Shown here: positions 1 through 7,143 of the stretch, piece by piece
Position numbering within the stretch: the stretch's first letter is position 1
Layout: the number at the start of each line of letters is the position of its first letter
Source of the DNA: an uncultured Treponema sp.
Lineage (GTDB): Bacteria; Spirochaetota; Spirochaetia; Treponematales; Treponemataceae
Reading direction: 5' to 3'
NCBI GenBank assembly: GCA_905373565.1
Contig: CAJPTT010000024.1
Span: 1-12,952, forward strand
Length of the DNA stretch: 12,952 nucleotides
Notes under the pieces: model-generated
The model's database searches: none
Told to the model about the DNA's origin: nothing
The model's input: only the letters and a program-made list of their open reading frames with translations
Translations under genes and position numbers: made by a program

Positions 1-150
1 ACTTCAAAGTTGCTTTTGTATACTTTATACGCAGAAAATACAAACAATGCAAAAAGGAGTCTGAGTTAACAGATTGATATGAGGGCATTTTTCAAACACT
101 CAAGGTATCGTCTGTAGAGATGCCCATTACCCCCTCTGCAACTTTAGAAA
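1..150. other. Non-coding stretch downstream of recO, no gene supported
   Basis: No convincing coding region is visible here. Weak symmetry exists: AAAGTTGC at 6-13 against GCAACTTT at 138-145, and GGGCAT at 83-88 against ATGCCC at 120-125. The spacings are long and no U-run follows on the minus strand, so I do not call a recO terminator. A 12-codon plus-strand frame at 79-117 has only a distant GGAG at 55-58 and is not supported. Confidence 0.5.
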
Positions 151-921
151 TTACACATACCCCATCTGAAAGGTTTTGAGCGGCGCTCCGGCCATCTTTT
201 CGGTTAAGAAGAAGAGGAACCGCTTGAGCTCCCCATAGGCGGCGGGGCTGAGTGGCAAGTGCCGTGAATAGCCGGGAGCTTTTTCCGTTACGGCATACAG
301 ATACCTGAAAGCCTCTGCAGAAAGCGGAAACGTATGAGCATCGAACCGGCGGCAAGAACTGCAAAAGCACTCATCCTCTGCGGGGCTATATACAGCGCAG
401 CACGTTTCCGCCGGGCAGGATGCAGCGTTTGCCGCAATCTCGATGCCGCACGTGCCGCAGTGGAATATATCGGGGGCAACACCCGCCGTCTGCAATAGCC
501 GCCATAAAAAGCGCAAGAGGCCCCGCTCGCATCCTTCATCGTCGGAAACGCACAGCCCATCCAAAAAAGCGTTCACCAGCTGCCAGTTCACCGTGCCGCA
601 GGTCTTTATCGTGATTTCGCTGCACACGGCGGCGCACCAGCTGCGGGCTAAACTTTCGCGCAGCTCCATCCGGTAGGCGCTCACTGAAAAATCGGTAATT
701 TTGTTCGAATTTTTTATCGGGTTTGAATAGAGCCAGACTTGCCCGCTTTGATAGGTAGAAACCATTCCCCGCAGTTTACTCCGCGCGCCGCCGAACAGGG
801 TTGCCGGTACAATGGTACACCCGTGCTCCTGTGGCACAAGGAGCGACACGTTCCGATGGTCGCTGCTAAAAGAAGAAACCGACAGCACAAGCGCCTCGGT
901 ATTCCAAGAACGGTTACTCAT
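151..921 (-). CDS. recO: DNA repair and recombination mediator RecO
   Basis: RecO works with RecR to load RecA onto SSB-coated single-stranded DNA in the RecFOR pathway; it is cytoplasmic. The 256-aa product is close to the usual RecO length. The N-terminus (residues about 5-80) has the RecO OB-fold pattern, with TEALVLSV at the start and a later GGARSKLRG. The C-terminal half carries a four-cysteine zinc site, C155/C158 in FHCGTCG and C187/C190 in FCSSC, typical of many RecO proteins. The start at 919-921 is chosen because family similarity begins within a few residues of it. I see no good SD upstream (only AACCGGCAGT). The gene is last in an apt-asnS-recO minus-strand series, separated from asnS by 123 bp that contains a tandem repeat. 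Sequence conservation in this family is low, so the name relies on overall pattern plus the Cys motif. Confidence 0.85.
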   Translation of the reverse strand: MSNRSWNTEALVLSVSSFSSDHRNVSLLVPQEHGCTIVPATLFGGARSKLRGMVSTYQSGQVWLYSNPIKNSNKITDFSVSAYRMELRESLARSWCAAVCSEITIKTCGTVNWQLVNAFLDGLCVSDDEGCERGLLRFLWRLLQTAGVAPDIFHCGTCGIEIAANAASCPAETCCAVYSPAEDECFCSSCRRFDAHTFPLSAEAFRYLYAVTEKAPGYSRHLPLSPAAYGELKRFLFFLTEKMAGAPLKTFQMGYV

Positions 922-942
922 ACTGCCGGTTTTATGGTCGGA

Positions 943-1032
943 GCATGTAAGTACGGTACATACAAACGCATCATGTACCGGTACGCTGCATACCGGTACA
1001 TCCCGTATAAGTACGCTGCGTTGCGGTACAAC
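943..1032. repeat. Degenerate 15-bp tandem repeat between asnS and recO
   Basis: Six consecutive 15-bp units start at 943, 958, 973, 988, 1003 and 1018. GTAC occupies unit positions 9-12 in five of the six. Units 3 and 4 contain the palindrome GTACCGGTAC or TACCGGTAC. Because the unit is near-palindromic and a multiple of three, both strands translate to similar Tyr-rich peptides such as YRYAAYRY, but neither frame looks like a gene. The array fills most of the asnS-recO spacer and lies just upstream of the recO start. Its function is unknown. Confidence 0.75.
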
Positions 1033-1044
1033 ACGCTGCCGGGG

Positions 1045-2466
1045 TTAAAATTCCGCAGATTTCGGAGTCCGCGGATACGGAATAACATCGCGGATATTCG
1101 CCATACCGGTAACATAGAGGAGCAGCCGGTCAAATCCGAGCCCGAATCCCGAATGCGGTACGGTGCCGTAACGGCGCAAATCCAAATACCACCAGTAGTT
1201 TTTGACATCAAGCCCGAGATCGGTCATACGGGTTTCCAGCGCGGCAAGGTTGTCTTCCCGTTCGGAACCGCCGATAATCTCGCCCAGTCCCGGCACCAGC
1301 ACGTCCATCGCCCGCACCGTTTTACCATCATCATTTTGCTTCATATAGAAGGCTTTTATTTCCTTAGGATAATCCGTTACGATAACGGGGCCTTTAAAGA
1401 CCTGCTCGGTCAAATATTTTTCGTGCTCGCTTTGAAGATCGCAGCCCCAGAACGGTTTAAACTCAAACTCGGATGCGTGTTTTTCAAGTTCTTTCACCGC
1501 ATCGGTATAGGTAATGCGGGTAAACTTGGACTGCACCACGTGTTCCAGCGTTTCGATAAGCCCCGGTTTAATCTGTGCATTAAAGAATTCAAGGTCAGCT
1601 CTGCAATGAGTTAACGCCCATTTAAGGAGATAGACAACAAATTTCTCCGCTAAATCCATGTTGTCCTCAAGCTGGAAAAACGACATCTCCGGCTCTATCA
1701 TCCAAAATTCGGAGAGGTGCCGTGTCGTGTTTGAGTTTTCCGCACGGAAGGTCGGCCCAAAGGTATAGACCCGTGAAAGAGCTGTTGCATACGTTTCTAT
1801 CTCAAGCTGACCGGAAACCGTCAAATAGGCCTCGCGTTCAAAGAAGTCCTGTTTGTAATCAACTGCGAAGGTGGCAGGATCGGCTTTATCTTTTAAAGCC
1901 TTGCGGACAATCTCCTGCATATTGAGCGTGGTTACCTGAAACATCTCGCCGGCGCCTTCGCAATCGGAGGCGGTAATCAGCGGCGTATGCACGTACTGGA
2001 ATCCGTGCTCTTGAAAGAAGTTATGTACGGCAAAAGCCATTTGGTTCCGCACACGGGCAACCGCTCCGAATGTATTGGTACGGGCGCGTAAGTGAGCTAT
2101 GTCGCGTAAAAACTCAAACGTATGCCGTTTTTTTTGCAGCGGATAGGTTTCTCCGGAAGCTTCGCCGTACACAAAAATCGTTTTTGCGGCGACCTCTACG
2201 GCCTGTCCCGATGCGGGAGATTCGATCAATGCACCGACCGCTTTAATTGAGGTGCCGGTCGTAATCCTGCTTAATTCTTTTTCGGTTTGTGCATCAATCC
2301 CCTTATCGCGGTCAAAGGTGAGCTGAATCGACGCAAAGCATGAACCGTCGTTTACTTGAATAAAAATGAGGTTCTTTGTTTCGCGTTTGGTACGCACCCA
2401 TCCGTAGACGGCAACCTCCTGCCCGTCCGGTTTCTGCGTCAGTATATCTTTAATTAATGTAATCAT
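1045..2466 (-). CDS. asnS: Asparaginyl-tRNA synthetase (class II)
   Basis: Charges tRNA-Asn with asparagine using ATP, in the cytoplasm. At 473 aa the length is standard for bacterial AsnRS. Residues about 1-105 form the anticodon-binding OB-fold (YGWVRTKRETKNLIFIQVND near 21-40). The class II core follows. Motif 2 is around 238-262, with FGPTFRAENSNTTRHLSEFW then MIEPEM. Motif 3 is around 439-452, GFGLGFDRLLLYVTG, followed by the IRDVIPYPRTP ending that is typical of AsnRS. The EN pair in RAENSNT and that ending favour Asn over Asp specificity. The ATG at 2464-2466 lies 15 bp downstream of apt. Only a weak AGGGAT sits upstream, so the gene is probably co-transcribed with and translated after apt. 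A dedicated AsnRS implies direct Asn-tRNA charging. Confidence 0.96.
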   Translation of the reverse strand: MITLIKDILTQKPDGQEVAVYGWVRTKRETKNLIFIQVNDGSCFASIQLTFDRDKGIDAQTEKELSRITTGTSIKAVGALIESPASGQAVEVAAKTIFVYGEASGETYPLQKKRHTFEFLRDIAHLRARTNTFGAVARVRNQMAFAVHNFFQEHGFQYVHTPLITASDCEGAGEMFQVTTLNMQEIVRKALKDKADPATFAVDYKQDFFEREAYLTVSGQLEIETYATALSRVYTFGPTFRAENSNTTRHLSEFWMIEPEMSFFQLEDNMDLAEKFVVYLLKWALTHCRADLEFFNAQIKPGLIETLEHVVQSKFTRITYTDAVKELEKHASEFEFKPFWGCDLQSEHEKYLTEQVFKGPVIVTDYPKEIKAFYMKQNDDGKTVRAMDVLVPGLGEIIGGSEREDNLAALETRMTDLGLDVKNYWWYLDLRRYGTVPHSGFGLGFDRLLLYVTGMANIRDVIPYPRTPKSAEF

Positions 2467-2481
2467 TTTAAAATCTTATCC

Positions 2482-3012
2482 CTATTCGCTGTCGTATTCG
2501 ATCAGTGTTTTAATCGGTAAATCACCGATAATCTTGTCATAGTGTAAAAACGGCAATCCGATAACGCCGCAAAAACCGACCACCTCGGCACCGCCCTGAT
2601 TCAGCATTTTCCGCGCCGCATTCAGCGTGCCGCCGGTTGCAATCAGGTCGTCAAGCAGCAATATCCGCTGACCTTTTTGTATATCGGAGGTATGAACTTC
2701 GATCGTTGCTTGCCCGTATTCGAGGTCATAAGAACAGGAATAGGTTTCACCCGGCAGCTTTCCCTTCTTTCTGATAAGAATCAACGGAATACCGAGTCTA
2801 TCCGCAAAGGGAGCCGCAAAAATAAAACCGCGCGATTCGATAGCTGCAACCGCATCGATTTTTTCATCTTTATAAAAGCTCGTAAGCTTATCCAAACAAT
2901 AGTGAAACGCTTCAGGATTTATCAGAAGCCCCGTAATATCATAAAACAAAATTCCCTTCTTAGGAAAATCCGGAATCTTGCGGACGGCACTATCTATCAA
3001 TGTATCTTTCAT
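2482..3012 (-). CDS. apt: Adenine phosphoribosyltransferase
   Basis: Converts adenine and PRPP to AMP and pyrophosphate in purine salvage; cytoplasmic type I phosphoribosyltransferase. The 176 aa match the family length. The N-terminus has the APT pattern IPDFPKKGILFYDITGLL (13-30). ESRGFIF at 59-65 and RKKGKLPGET at 81-90 are APT-specific. The PRPP-binding loop ILLLDDLIATGGT at 117-129 carries the D121-D122 acidic pair. The ATG at 3010-3012 is the only sensible start because the conserved N-terminus begins there. There is no SD. Instead a promoter -10 box ends 6 nt upstream, so the message may be leaderless. It heads the apt-asnS-recO series and is separated from upstream aspA by a terminator. 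Confidence 0.96.
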   Translation of the reverse strand: MKDTLIDSAVRKIPDFPKKGILFYDITGLLINPEAFHYCLDKLTSFYKDEKIDAVAAIESRGFIFAAPFADRLGIPLILIRKKGKLPGETYSCSYDLEYGQATIEVHTSDIQKGQRILLLDDLIATGGTLNAARKMLNQGGAEVVGFCGVIGLPFLHYDKIIGDLPIKTLIEYDSE

Positions 3013-3018
3013 ATTAAC

Positions 3019-3047
3019 ATTCTAACTTTACAGGGTATAATAGTCAA
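3019..3047 (-). promoter_or_regulatory. Sigma-70-type promoter of apt
   Basis: On the minus strand a -35 box TTGACT (3042-3047), a 17-bp spacer and a -10 box TAGAAT (3019-3024) are seen. The -10 box is followed by 6 nt and then the apt ATG. Transcription should therefore start at or within a base or two of the A of ATG. The box matches and spacing are seen directly; activity is inferred. Confidence 0.72.
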
Positions 3048-3087
3048 GGTAAAGGAAAAACAGTATAAGGCAGGTAAAAAATATAAA

Positions 3088-3115
3088 GGGAACCTCTAAA
3101 AAAACTGAGGTTCCC
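3088..3115 (-). terminator. Intrinsic terminator of the cdd-aspA operon
   Basis: A perfect 9-bp stem, GGGAACCTC (3088-3096) with GAGGTTCCC (3107-3115), encloses a 10-nt A/T loop. Read on the minus strand it is followed by a T-rich tract over 3087-3076. It starts 12 nt after the aspA stop codon. The plus-strand side has no T-run, so it acts for the minus strand. Confidence 0.88.
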
Positions 3116-3126
3116 TATTCTTCGCT

Positions 3127-4527
3127 TTACAGCTTGTGCATTTTCTTAGGCTGTGTCATATTCTCCGGTTTCAGAATTTCGTCGAGCGCTTCCTTTGACA
3201 ACAAGCCGCGTTCCAACACAAGGTCGTAAACGCTGCGGTTATCTTTGAGGGCGGTTTTGGCAATATCGCTTGAAGTTTCATAGCCGAGCACCGGATTAAG
3301 CGCCGTTACCAAACCGATACTCCGGTAGGTCAGCTCCTTGCACCGCTCTACATTCGCTTCGATGCCGTCGATACAGCGCTGCCGAAGCGTAGACATACCG
3401 TTGTTTAAAATCGAAATCGATTCCAAAATACTATAAATGATAACCGGTTCAAAAACGTTCAGCTCCAACTGCCCCGCTTCGGCGGCCATCATCACCGTCG
3501 TGTCATTCCCGATAACACGGAAACATACCTGATTCATCACTTCGGGGATAACGGGATTGACCTTACCCGGCATAATCGACGAACCGGGTTGCATTGCAGG
3601 CAGATGTATTTCGTTTAAACCGGCGCGCGGCCCTGAGCCAAGCAGACGCAGGTCGTTACATATCTTTGAAATTTTTACTGCAAGGCGTTTCAGTTGGCCG
3701 GAATAGGAAACAAAGCAGGATGTATCATTTGTTGCGGCAATCAAATTCGCCGCTTTCTTAACCGGATAGCCCGAAATTTCCGCGAGGCGCTTTGTTACCA
3801 AATCCGCATAAGCAGGATCACTGTTGATACCGGTACCGATAGCGGTCGCCCCCATGTTTATTTCAAGTAAGCCCGAAACAGCCTGCCGGATATGCGGCAC
3901 TTCGCCTTCCAAACTCGCTGCATACGATTCAAATTCCTGACCGAGCGTCATCGGAACCGCATCCTGCAGTTGGGTACGCCCCATCTTGATATGCCCGCCG
4001 AATTCTTTTCCTTTTTTACGGAAAGAAGCGATTAAGTTTTCAAGCTCGGTAATCAGGCCTTCCGTATGTAAACAGATGCCGAGTTTTGCTGCCGTCGGAT
4101 ACGCATCGTTGGTGGACTGCGCAAGGTTGATGTGGTTATTCGGATGGCAGAATTGGTATTCGCCTTTTTTATGCCCCATTAGTTCAAGCGCACGGTTTGC
4201 AATCACCTCATTCGCATTCATATTGGTCGACGTTCCCGCTCCGCCTTGAATCATATCCGCAGGAAACTGTTCATGCAGCTTACCGGCAATGATTTCTTTA
4301 CAGGCAGCGATAATCGCTTCCGCCGTCGGTTTTTCCAACAAACCCAATTCATAGTTCGCCTGTGCCGCCGCCTGCTTAACCATTGCAAGGGCTTTGATAA
4401 ACCCCGAATAGGCGGAAAGATGCACTCCGGTAATATTGAAGTTTTCCGTGCAACGGAGCGTTTGTACGCCGTAATATGCCTCATCGGGAACGTCCCGATA
4501 TCCTAAAAGATCATGTTCTTGCCGCAT
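3127..4527 (-). CDS. aspA: Aspartate ammonia-lyase (aspartase)
   Basis: Cleaves L-aspartate reversibly to fumarate and ammonia; a cytoplasmic homotetramer of the aspartase/fumarase superfamily. The 466-aa length is normal. The superfamily signature GSSIMPGKVNP lies at 315-325 with the expected catalytic serine S317. Aspartase is preferred over class II fumarase because of TLRCTENF at 23-30 and QSTNDAYPTA at 137-146, where fumarases usually have QSSNDTFPTA. GGAGTSTNMNANEVIANRA (95-113) is the other conserved block. The ATG at 4525-4527 is preceded by GGGAG six nt away, a good SD. The gene follows cdd by 14 bp and ends at a clear terminator. The product could feed amino-acid fermentation through fumarate; that is inferred. 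Confidence 0.94.
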   Translation of the reverse strand: MRQEHDLLGYRDVPDEAYYGVQTLRCTENFNITGVHLSAYSGFIKALAMVKQAAAQANYELGLLEKPTAEAIIAACKEIIAGKLHEQFPADMIQGGAGTSTNMNANEVIANRALELMGHKKGEYQFCHPNNHINLAQSTNDAYPTAAKLGICLHTEGLITELENLIASFRKKGKEFGGHIKMGRTQLQDAVPMTLGQEFESYAASLEGEVPHIRQAVSGLLEINMGATAIGTGINSDPAYADLVTKRLAEISGYPVKKAANLIAATNDTSCFVSYSGQLKRLAVKISKICNDLRLLGSGPRAGLNEIHLPAMQPGSSIMPGKVNPVIPEVMNQVCFRVIGNDTTVMMAAEAGQLELNVFEPVIIYSILESISILNNGMSTLRQRCIDGIEANVERCKELTYRSIGLVTALNPVLGYETSSDIAKTALKDNRSVYDLVLERGLLSKEALDEILKPENMTQPKKMHKL

Positions 4528-4541
4528 TGTTTTCTCCCATA

Positions 4542-4955
4542 TTATTTTTGTTGCAGCTCATGGAGCGAATCGAAAGGATAGACAGCGCTTACGGTTGTTT
4601 CGATTCGATTATCGGCAGATGCCCCGAATATAACCGGTGCGTCAGGCTTCATAAACTCGGAAATAACCTGTCGACAGGCGCCGCACGGCCCAACCGGATA
4701 ATCGGCATCGGGGGTTGCAATTGCAATAGCGGTAAAGTTTCTTTTGCCCATTGCAACAGCGCTGAACATAGCAGTGCGCTCGGCACAGTTGGTCAATCCG
4801 TAAGAACGGTTTTCAACATTCACACCGGTAACGACACTACCGTCATCAAGCAGCAGTGCAGCGCCCACTCTAAAATGAGAATAGGGGGCGTAGGCATTTT
4901 TTGCCGCCTCCATAGCTTGCTCAAAGAGATGCTCATACTTACTTGAATTTTTCAT
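4542..4955 (-). CDS. cdd: Cytidine deaminase
   Basis: Hydrolytically deaminates cytidine and deoxycytidine to uridine and deoxyuridine in pyrimidine salvage. The 137-aa length fits the small tetrameric zinc class. Zinc and catalytic residues are all present: CAE at C57-A58-E59 (with NVENRS just before it) and PCGAC at 90-94, giving ligands C57, C91 and C94 and proton shuttle E59. YAPYSHFRVGAAL at 22-34 is the family N-terminal motif. The ATG at 4953-4955 is chosen because the conserved region starts soon after. No SD precedes it; an extended -10 box ends 6 nt upstream. It is the first gene of cdd-aspA and is divergent from the plus-strand gene at 4979, with only 23 bp between the two ATGs. 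Confidence 0.95.
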   Translation of the reverse strand: MKNSSKYEHLFEQAMEAAKNAYAPYSHFRVGAALLLDDGSVVTGVNVENRSYGLTNCAERTAMFSAVAMGKRNFTAIAIATPDADYPVGPCGACRQVISEFMKPDAPVIFGASADNRIETTVSAVYPFDSLHELQQK

Positions 4956-4971
4956 TCTACTATTATACCAT
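4943..4971 (+). promoter_or_regulatory. Possible divergent promoter for the 4979 gene
   Basis: TTGAAT (4943-4948), a 17-bp spacer and TACCAT (4966-4971) resemble a plus-strand promoter whose start would fall at about 4978-4979. It overlaps the cdd promoter and the first codons of cdd. The -10 match is only 4 of 6, so this is tentative. Confidence 0.35.
4962..4970 (-). promoter_or_regulatory. Extended -10 promoter of cdd-aspA
   Basis: On the minus strand TGG (4968-4970) directly precedes a perfect TATAAT (4962-4967), giving a TGnTATAAT extended -10. Six nt (AGTAGA) then lead to the cdd ATG. No good -35 is seen at 16-18 bp, which an extended -10 can tolerate. The predicted start coincides with the ATG, as for apt. 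Confidence 0.68.
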
Positions 4972-4978
4972 ATCGCTT

Positions 4979-6097
4979 ATGAAAATTACAGCTTTCAATA
5001 ATCGTTTTATTATTTTTCCTATTCTTTTTTTATTCATATATATTTTTATAGCAGCAGTCCCCCTCGGTTCCGATATCTATTTGAAGCCCGTGTGGGTGCG
5101 TACCATTACGCCGGATAGCGCTCAAGCAGAATTGGAAGGAATTGTAAAGGAAGCCGAAAACGGAACTCCGCAGGCAACAGTTGAACAATTCACCGGAAAA
5201 ACACCTAAACTCTTTCTTACGGAGAGCAGATTTGGATACTTTACCGCCGACGGCGAATTACTCCGCTCATCCCCTGTTACACAACGCATTTCGGCTTCTT
5301 CCTCAGCGTGGACTGCATACGGAAGCGGCGCCGTTCAAACACCGATTTATCGCCCCGACGGCTCACTGATAACCGTTATCGAAGAGCCGGGTTTTGTGTA
5401 CATCGACGAAGACCGTTTCTACTTGTTTGAGCCGGGCGGAGGCGCCGTTAAGCAATACAGTGCCGATGGAAAACCGCTGTGGCGTTACCTGCACACCGCA
5501 CCGATTACCGCCTTTCACAGCACGGAAAGCGGCGTTGTTATCGGATTTTCGGACGGAAAATTGGCCGCACTTGATTCCGCAGGTAATGTGCTGTTCGATT
5601 TTTACCCGGGCGGCAGTGACTATCAGGTTATACTTGGAGCAGCGCTTTCCTCCGACGGACAACTCGCCGCCTGCGTGTGCGGGATCGACCGCCAGCGGGC
5701 ATTGCTCATACGCATAGACGGTAATAAATACAAAATCATACATCACCGATACTTGGAAGGAAATCTCCGCAGGCAGGTTTTTGTGGATTTCGATGTAAAA
5801 GGCAAGAATGCCGTATTTGAGTGTGCGGAAGGTATCGGCTTTATCGACTGCGATCGGTTAATATCCGGCATTATGCCTCAGCACGGTACGGTTATCGCCG
5901 GAGGTCAAAATCCGTATAAGAATATCATGGCGATTATAAGCAAACAGGAACAATGCTCAACATTATCGTTTATCGAAGCGCCTGCATATATCGTCGGAAA
6001 GACGACCTTCCCTTCAAAAAACACCTTTATGGTACAGGAACAGGAAACGATATTCCTCGCGACCGATACAAAATTAGCGCGTATCGATATAAAATAA
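4979..6097 (+). CDS. Membrane-anchored beta-propeller-like protein of unknown function
   Basis: I do not recognise a named family. With ATG 4979 as start the product is 372 aa. Residues about 9-29 form one strong hydrophobic segment (IIFPILFLFIYIFIAAVPLG), a signal anchor or uncleaved signal peptide, so the rest is probably extracytoplasmic. The body has recurring short blade-like phrases: FGYFTADGELLRSS, FVYIDEDRFYLFEPGGGAVKQYSADGKPLWRY, VVIGFSDGKLAALDSAGNVLFDF and LSSDGQLAACVCG. These resemble WD40/PQQ-type repeats. An upstream in-frame TTG at 4943 would add 12 residues, but it lies within cdd and no SD supports it. No SD precedes 4979 either. The gene 16 bp downstream encodes a secreted M23-like protein, so the two may act together at the envelope. 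Confidence 0.82.
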   Translation: MKITAFNNRFIIFPILFLFIYIFIAAVPLGSDIYLKPVWVRTITPDSAQAELEGIVKEAENGTPQATVEQFTGKTPKLFLTESRFGYFTADGELLRSSPVTQRISASSSAWTAYGSGAVQTPIYRPDGSLITVIEEPGFVYIDEDRFYLFEPGGGAVKQYSADGKPLWRYLHTAPITAFHSTESGVVIGFSDGKLAALDSAGNVLFDFYPGGSDYQVILGAALSSDGQLAACVCGIDRQRALLIRIDGNKYKIIHHRYLEGNLRRQVFVDFDVKGKNAVFECAEGIGFIDCDRLISGIMPQHGTVIAGGQNPYKNIMAIISKQEQCSTLSFIEAPAYIVGKTTFPSKNTFMVQEQETIFLATDTKLARIDIK

Positions 6098-6113
6098 AAA
6101 AGAGGATACTGAT

Positions 6114-6977
6114 ATGAAACGATTTTTCTTTTGCCTCTTAGCTGCAACGATATTTTTTACGGAATTACCTGCCTTGGAATGGCCGGCCGACACACAGGAT
6201 TTTTTACGGCTTTTCGGTCAGCGCATCGGCGAAAACACGTTTGAACAAGGTTTAGCCTTTGAGGAAGTAACAACAGTACGTGCTGCCGACGATGGGATTC
6301 TCTTGATCGCCCTGGATAAAAAATACGGAACCGGCGCATTTCCTTCTACGCTCGGAAATGCCTTGGTGTTTTTGCACGATGACGGGCTCCAAACGGTTTA
6401 TGGGAATCTGGACGACACCACGGTGTTCCGAAATAGAGTAACCGCTGAATCAACCGCGGTTATCGGAAGAACGGGTAACAGCGGATGGGGAAAGCCTAAC
6501 GACCTTATCTTTCAAGTCAGCGATAATCAAAAAAAAGTATATATCAATCCGTTGTTACTGCTTCCGTCAGTCAGCGATAAAATAGCGCCGCAGATACAGG
6601 ATATCATTTTGATAAACGAGCAAAATACCGTGTTTCAAATGAGCGGACAAAAAAACGTACGGCAAGGAAGCTATGAATTATATGCGAACATCTCCGACAC
6701 AATGGTATCGGGCGGCCACAGCTTTAGTCCCTTCCGCATTACCATTTTTGTAAACGGAACAAACATTCGAACCATTCCTTTTGAAACCATCATGCAAAAA
6801 GACGGCGGCTCTTATTTAGACAACACCGCCTTCACCGATGCATTGCTATACCGACGGAAAGACGGACTTTATTTGGGGAAGATTATCCTAAACCGCGGAA
6901 AATCCGATATATTAATTACAGCACGAGACATTACCGGCAACGAAAAATCGGAACGGTTTACCATCCAAGTCGACTAG
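6114..6977 (+). CDS. Secreted degenerate M23 (LytM-like) protein, probably not a peptidase
   Basis: The 287-aa product starts with a signal peptide (MKRFFFCLLAATIFFTELPA, 1-20) and is probably exported. An SD, AGAGGA, lies 7 nt before the ATG. Residues about 35-150 match the layout of an M23/LytM domain, but the metal and catalytic positions are replaced. The usual F-H-x-G-x-D is FEQGLAF at 43-49 (H to E44, D to A48). The Y-A-H-L motif is YGNL at 97-100. The H-L-H-F-E-V motif is DLIFQV at 130-135. The supporting pattern VTAESTAVIGRTGNSG (109-124) is well kept. Residues about 160-287 look like a beta-rich C-terminal domain. It resembles regulatory or scaffold LytM proteins rather than enzymes. 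The family call is by pattern only. Confidence 0.8.
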   Translation: MKRFFFCLLAATIFFTELPALEWPADTQDFLRLFGQRIGENTFEQGLAFEEVTTVRAADDGILLIALDKKYGTGAFPSTLGNALVFLHDDGLQTVYGNLDDTTVFRNRVTAESTAVIGRTGNSGWGKPNDLIFQVSDNQKKVYINPLLLLPSVSDKIAPQIQDIILINEQNTVFQMSGQKNVRQGSYELYANISDTMVSGGHSFSPFRITIFVNGTNIRTIPFETIMQKDGGSYLDNTAFTDALLYRRKDGLYLGKIILNRGKSDILITARDITGNEKSERFTIQVD

Positions 6978-6984
6978 CGGCTCA

Positions 6985-7128
6985 GGGTAAGCACATCAGA
7001 TGGCCTTTTCAATAGCCCCGCAGAATAATGGGAACCGCCCAAGCAGAGTTTCGCCGCTTTGCGGCTCAAATGCTTGCCCGGTTTCCATTATTCTGCGATC
7101 TTTATCTAGCAGCCTGATGTGTTTATCC
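6985..7128 (+). repeat. Nested palindromic repeat unit, copy 1
   Basis: The outer arms are GGGTAAGCACATCAG (6985-6999) and CTGATGTGTTTATCC (7114-7128), which pair over 15 positions with two G-U-type changes. The inner stem is 7019-7036 with 7079-7097, built on CGCAGAATAATGG and its complement. Within it AGCA (7042-7045) pairs with TGCT (7071-7074), and the centre is GCCGC-TTT-GCGGC (7053-7065). No U-run follows, so it is not a standard terminator. Confidence 0.85.
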
Positions 7129-7143
7129 TTCTCGTGAAGAAGG
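7127..7143. repeat. Short hairpin linking the two repeat copies
   Basis: CCTTCT (7127-7132) and AGAAGG (7138-7143) pair around CGTGA, exactly at the junction between copy 1 and copy 2. It is the centre of symmetry of the head-to-head pair. Confidence 0.6.

Noticed and set aside
79..117. 12-codon plus-strand leader peptide
   Set aside because: The nearest GGAG is about 20 nt upstream and there is no downstream gene in the window to regulate.
739..1614. A 291-codon open frame on the plus strand opposite recO and asnS
   Set aside because: It is antisense to strongly recognised asnS and recO coding sequence, shows no family pattern, and its Tyr-rich part is just the tandem repeat.
3013..3040. 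Plus-strand promoter TTAACA and TATAAT with a 16-bp spacer opposite the apt promoter
   Set aside because: The boxes look fair, but no plus-strand gene follows before the terminator and aspA. It may be a by-product of A/T-rich promoter DNA.
3127..4527. Class II fumarase
   Set aside because: TLRCTENF and QSTNDAYPTA match the aspartase rather than the fumarase versions of these motifs.
4943..4978. TTG 4943 as the start of the propeller-like protein
   Set aside because: It lies inside the cdd coding region with no SD. ATG 4979 directly gives a sensible signal anchor.
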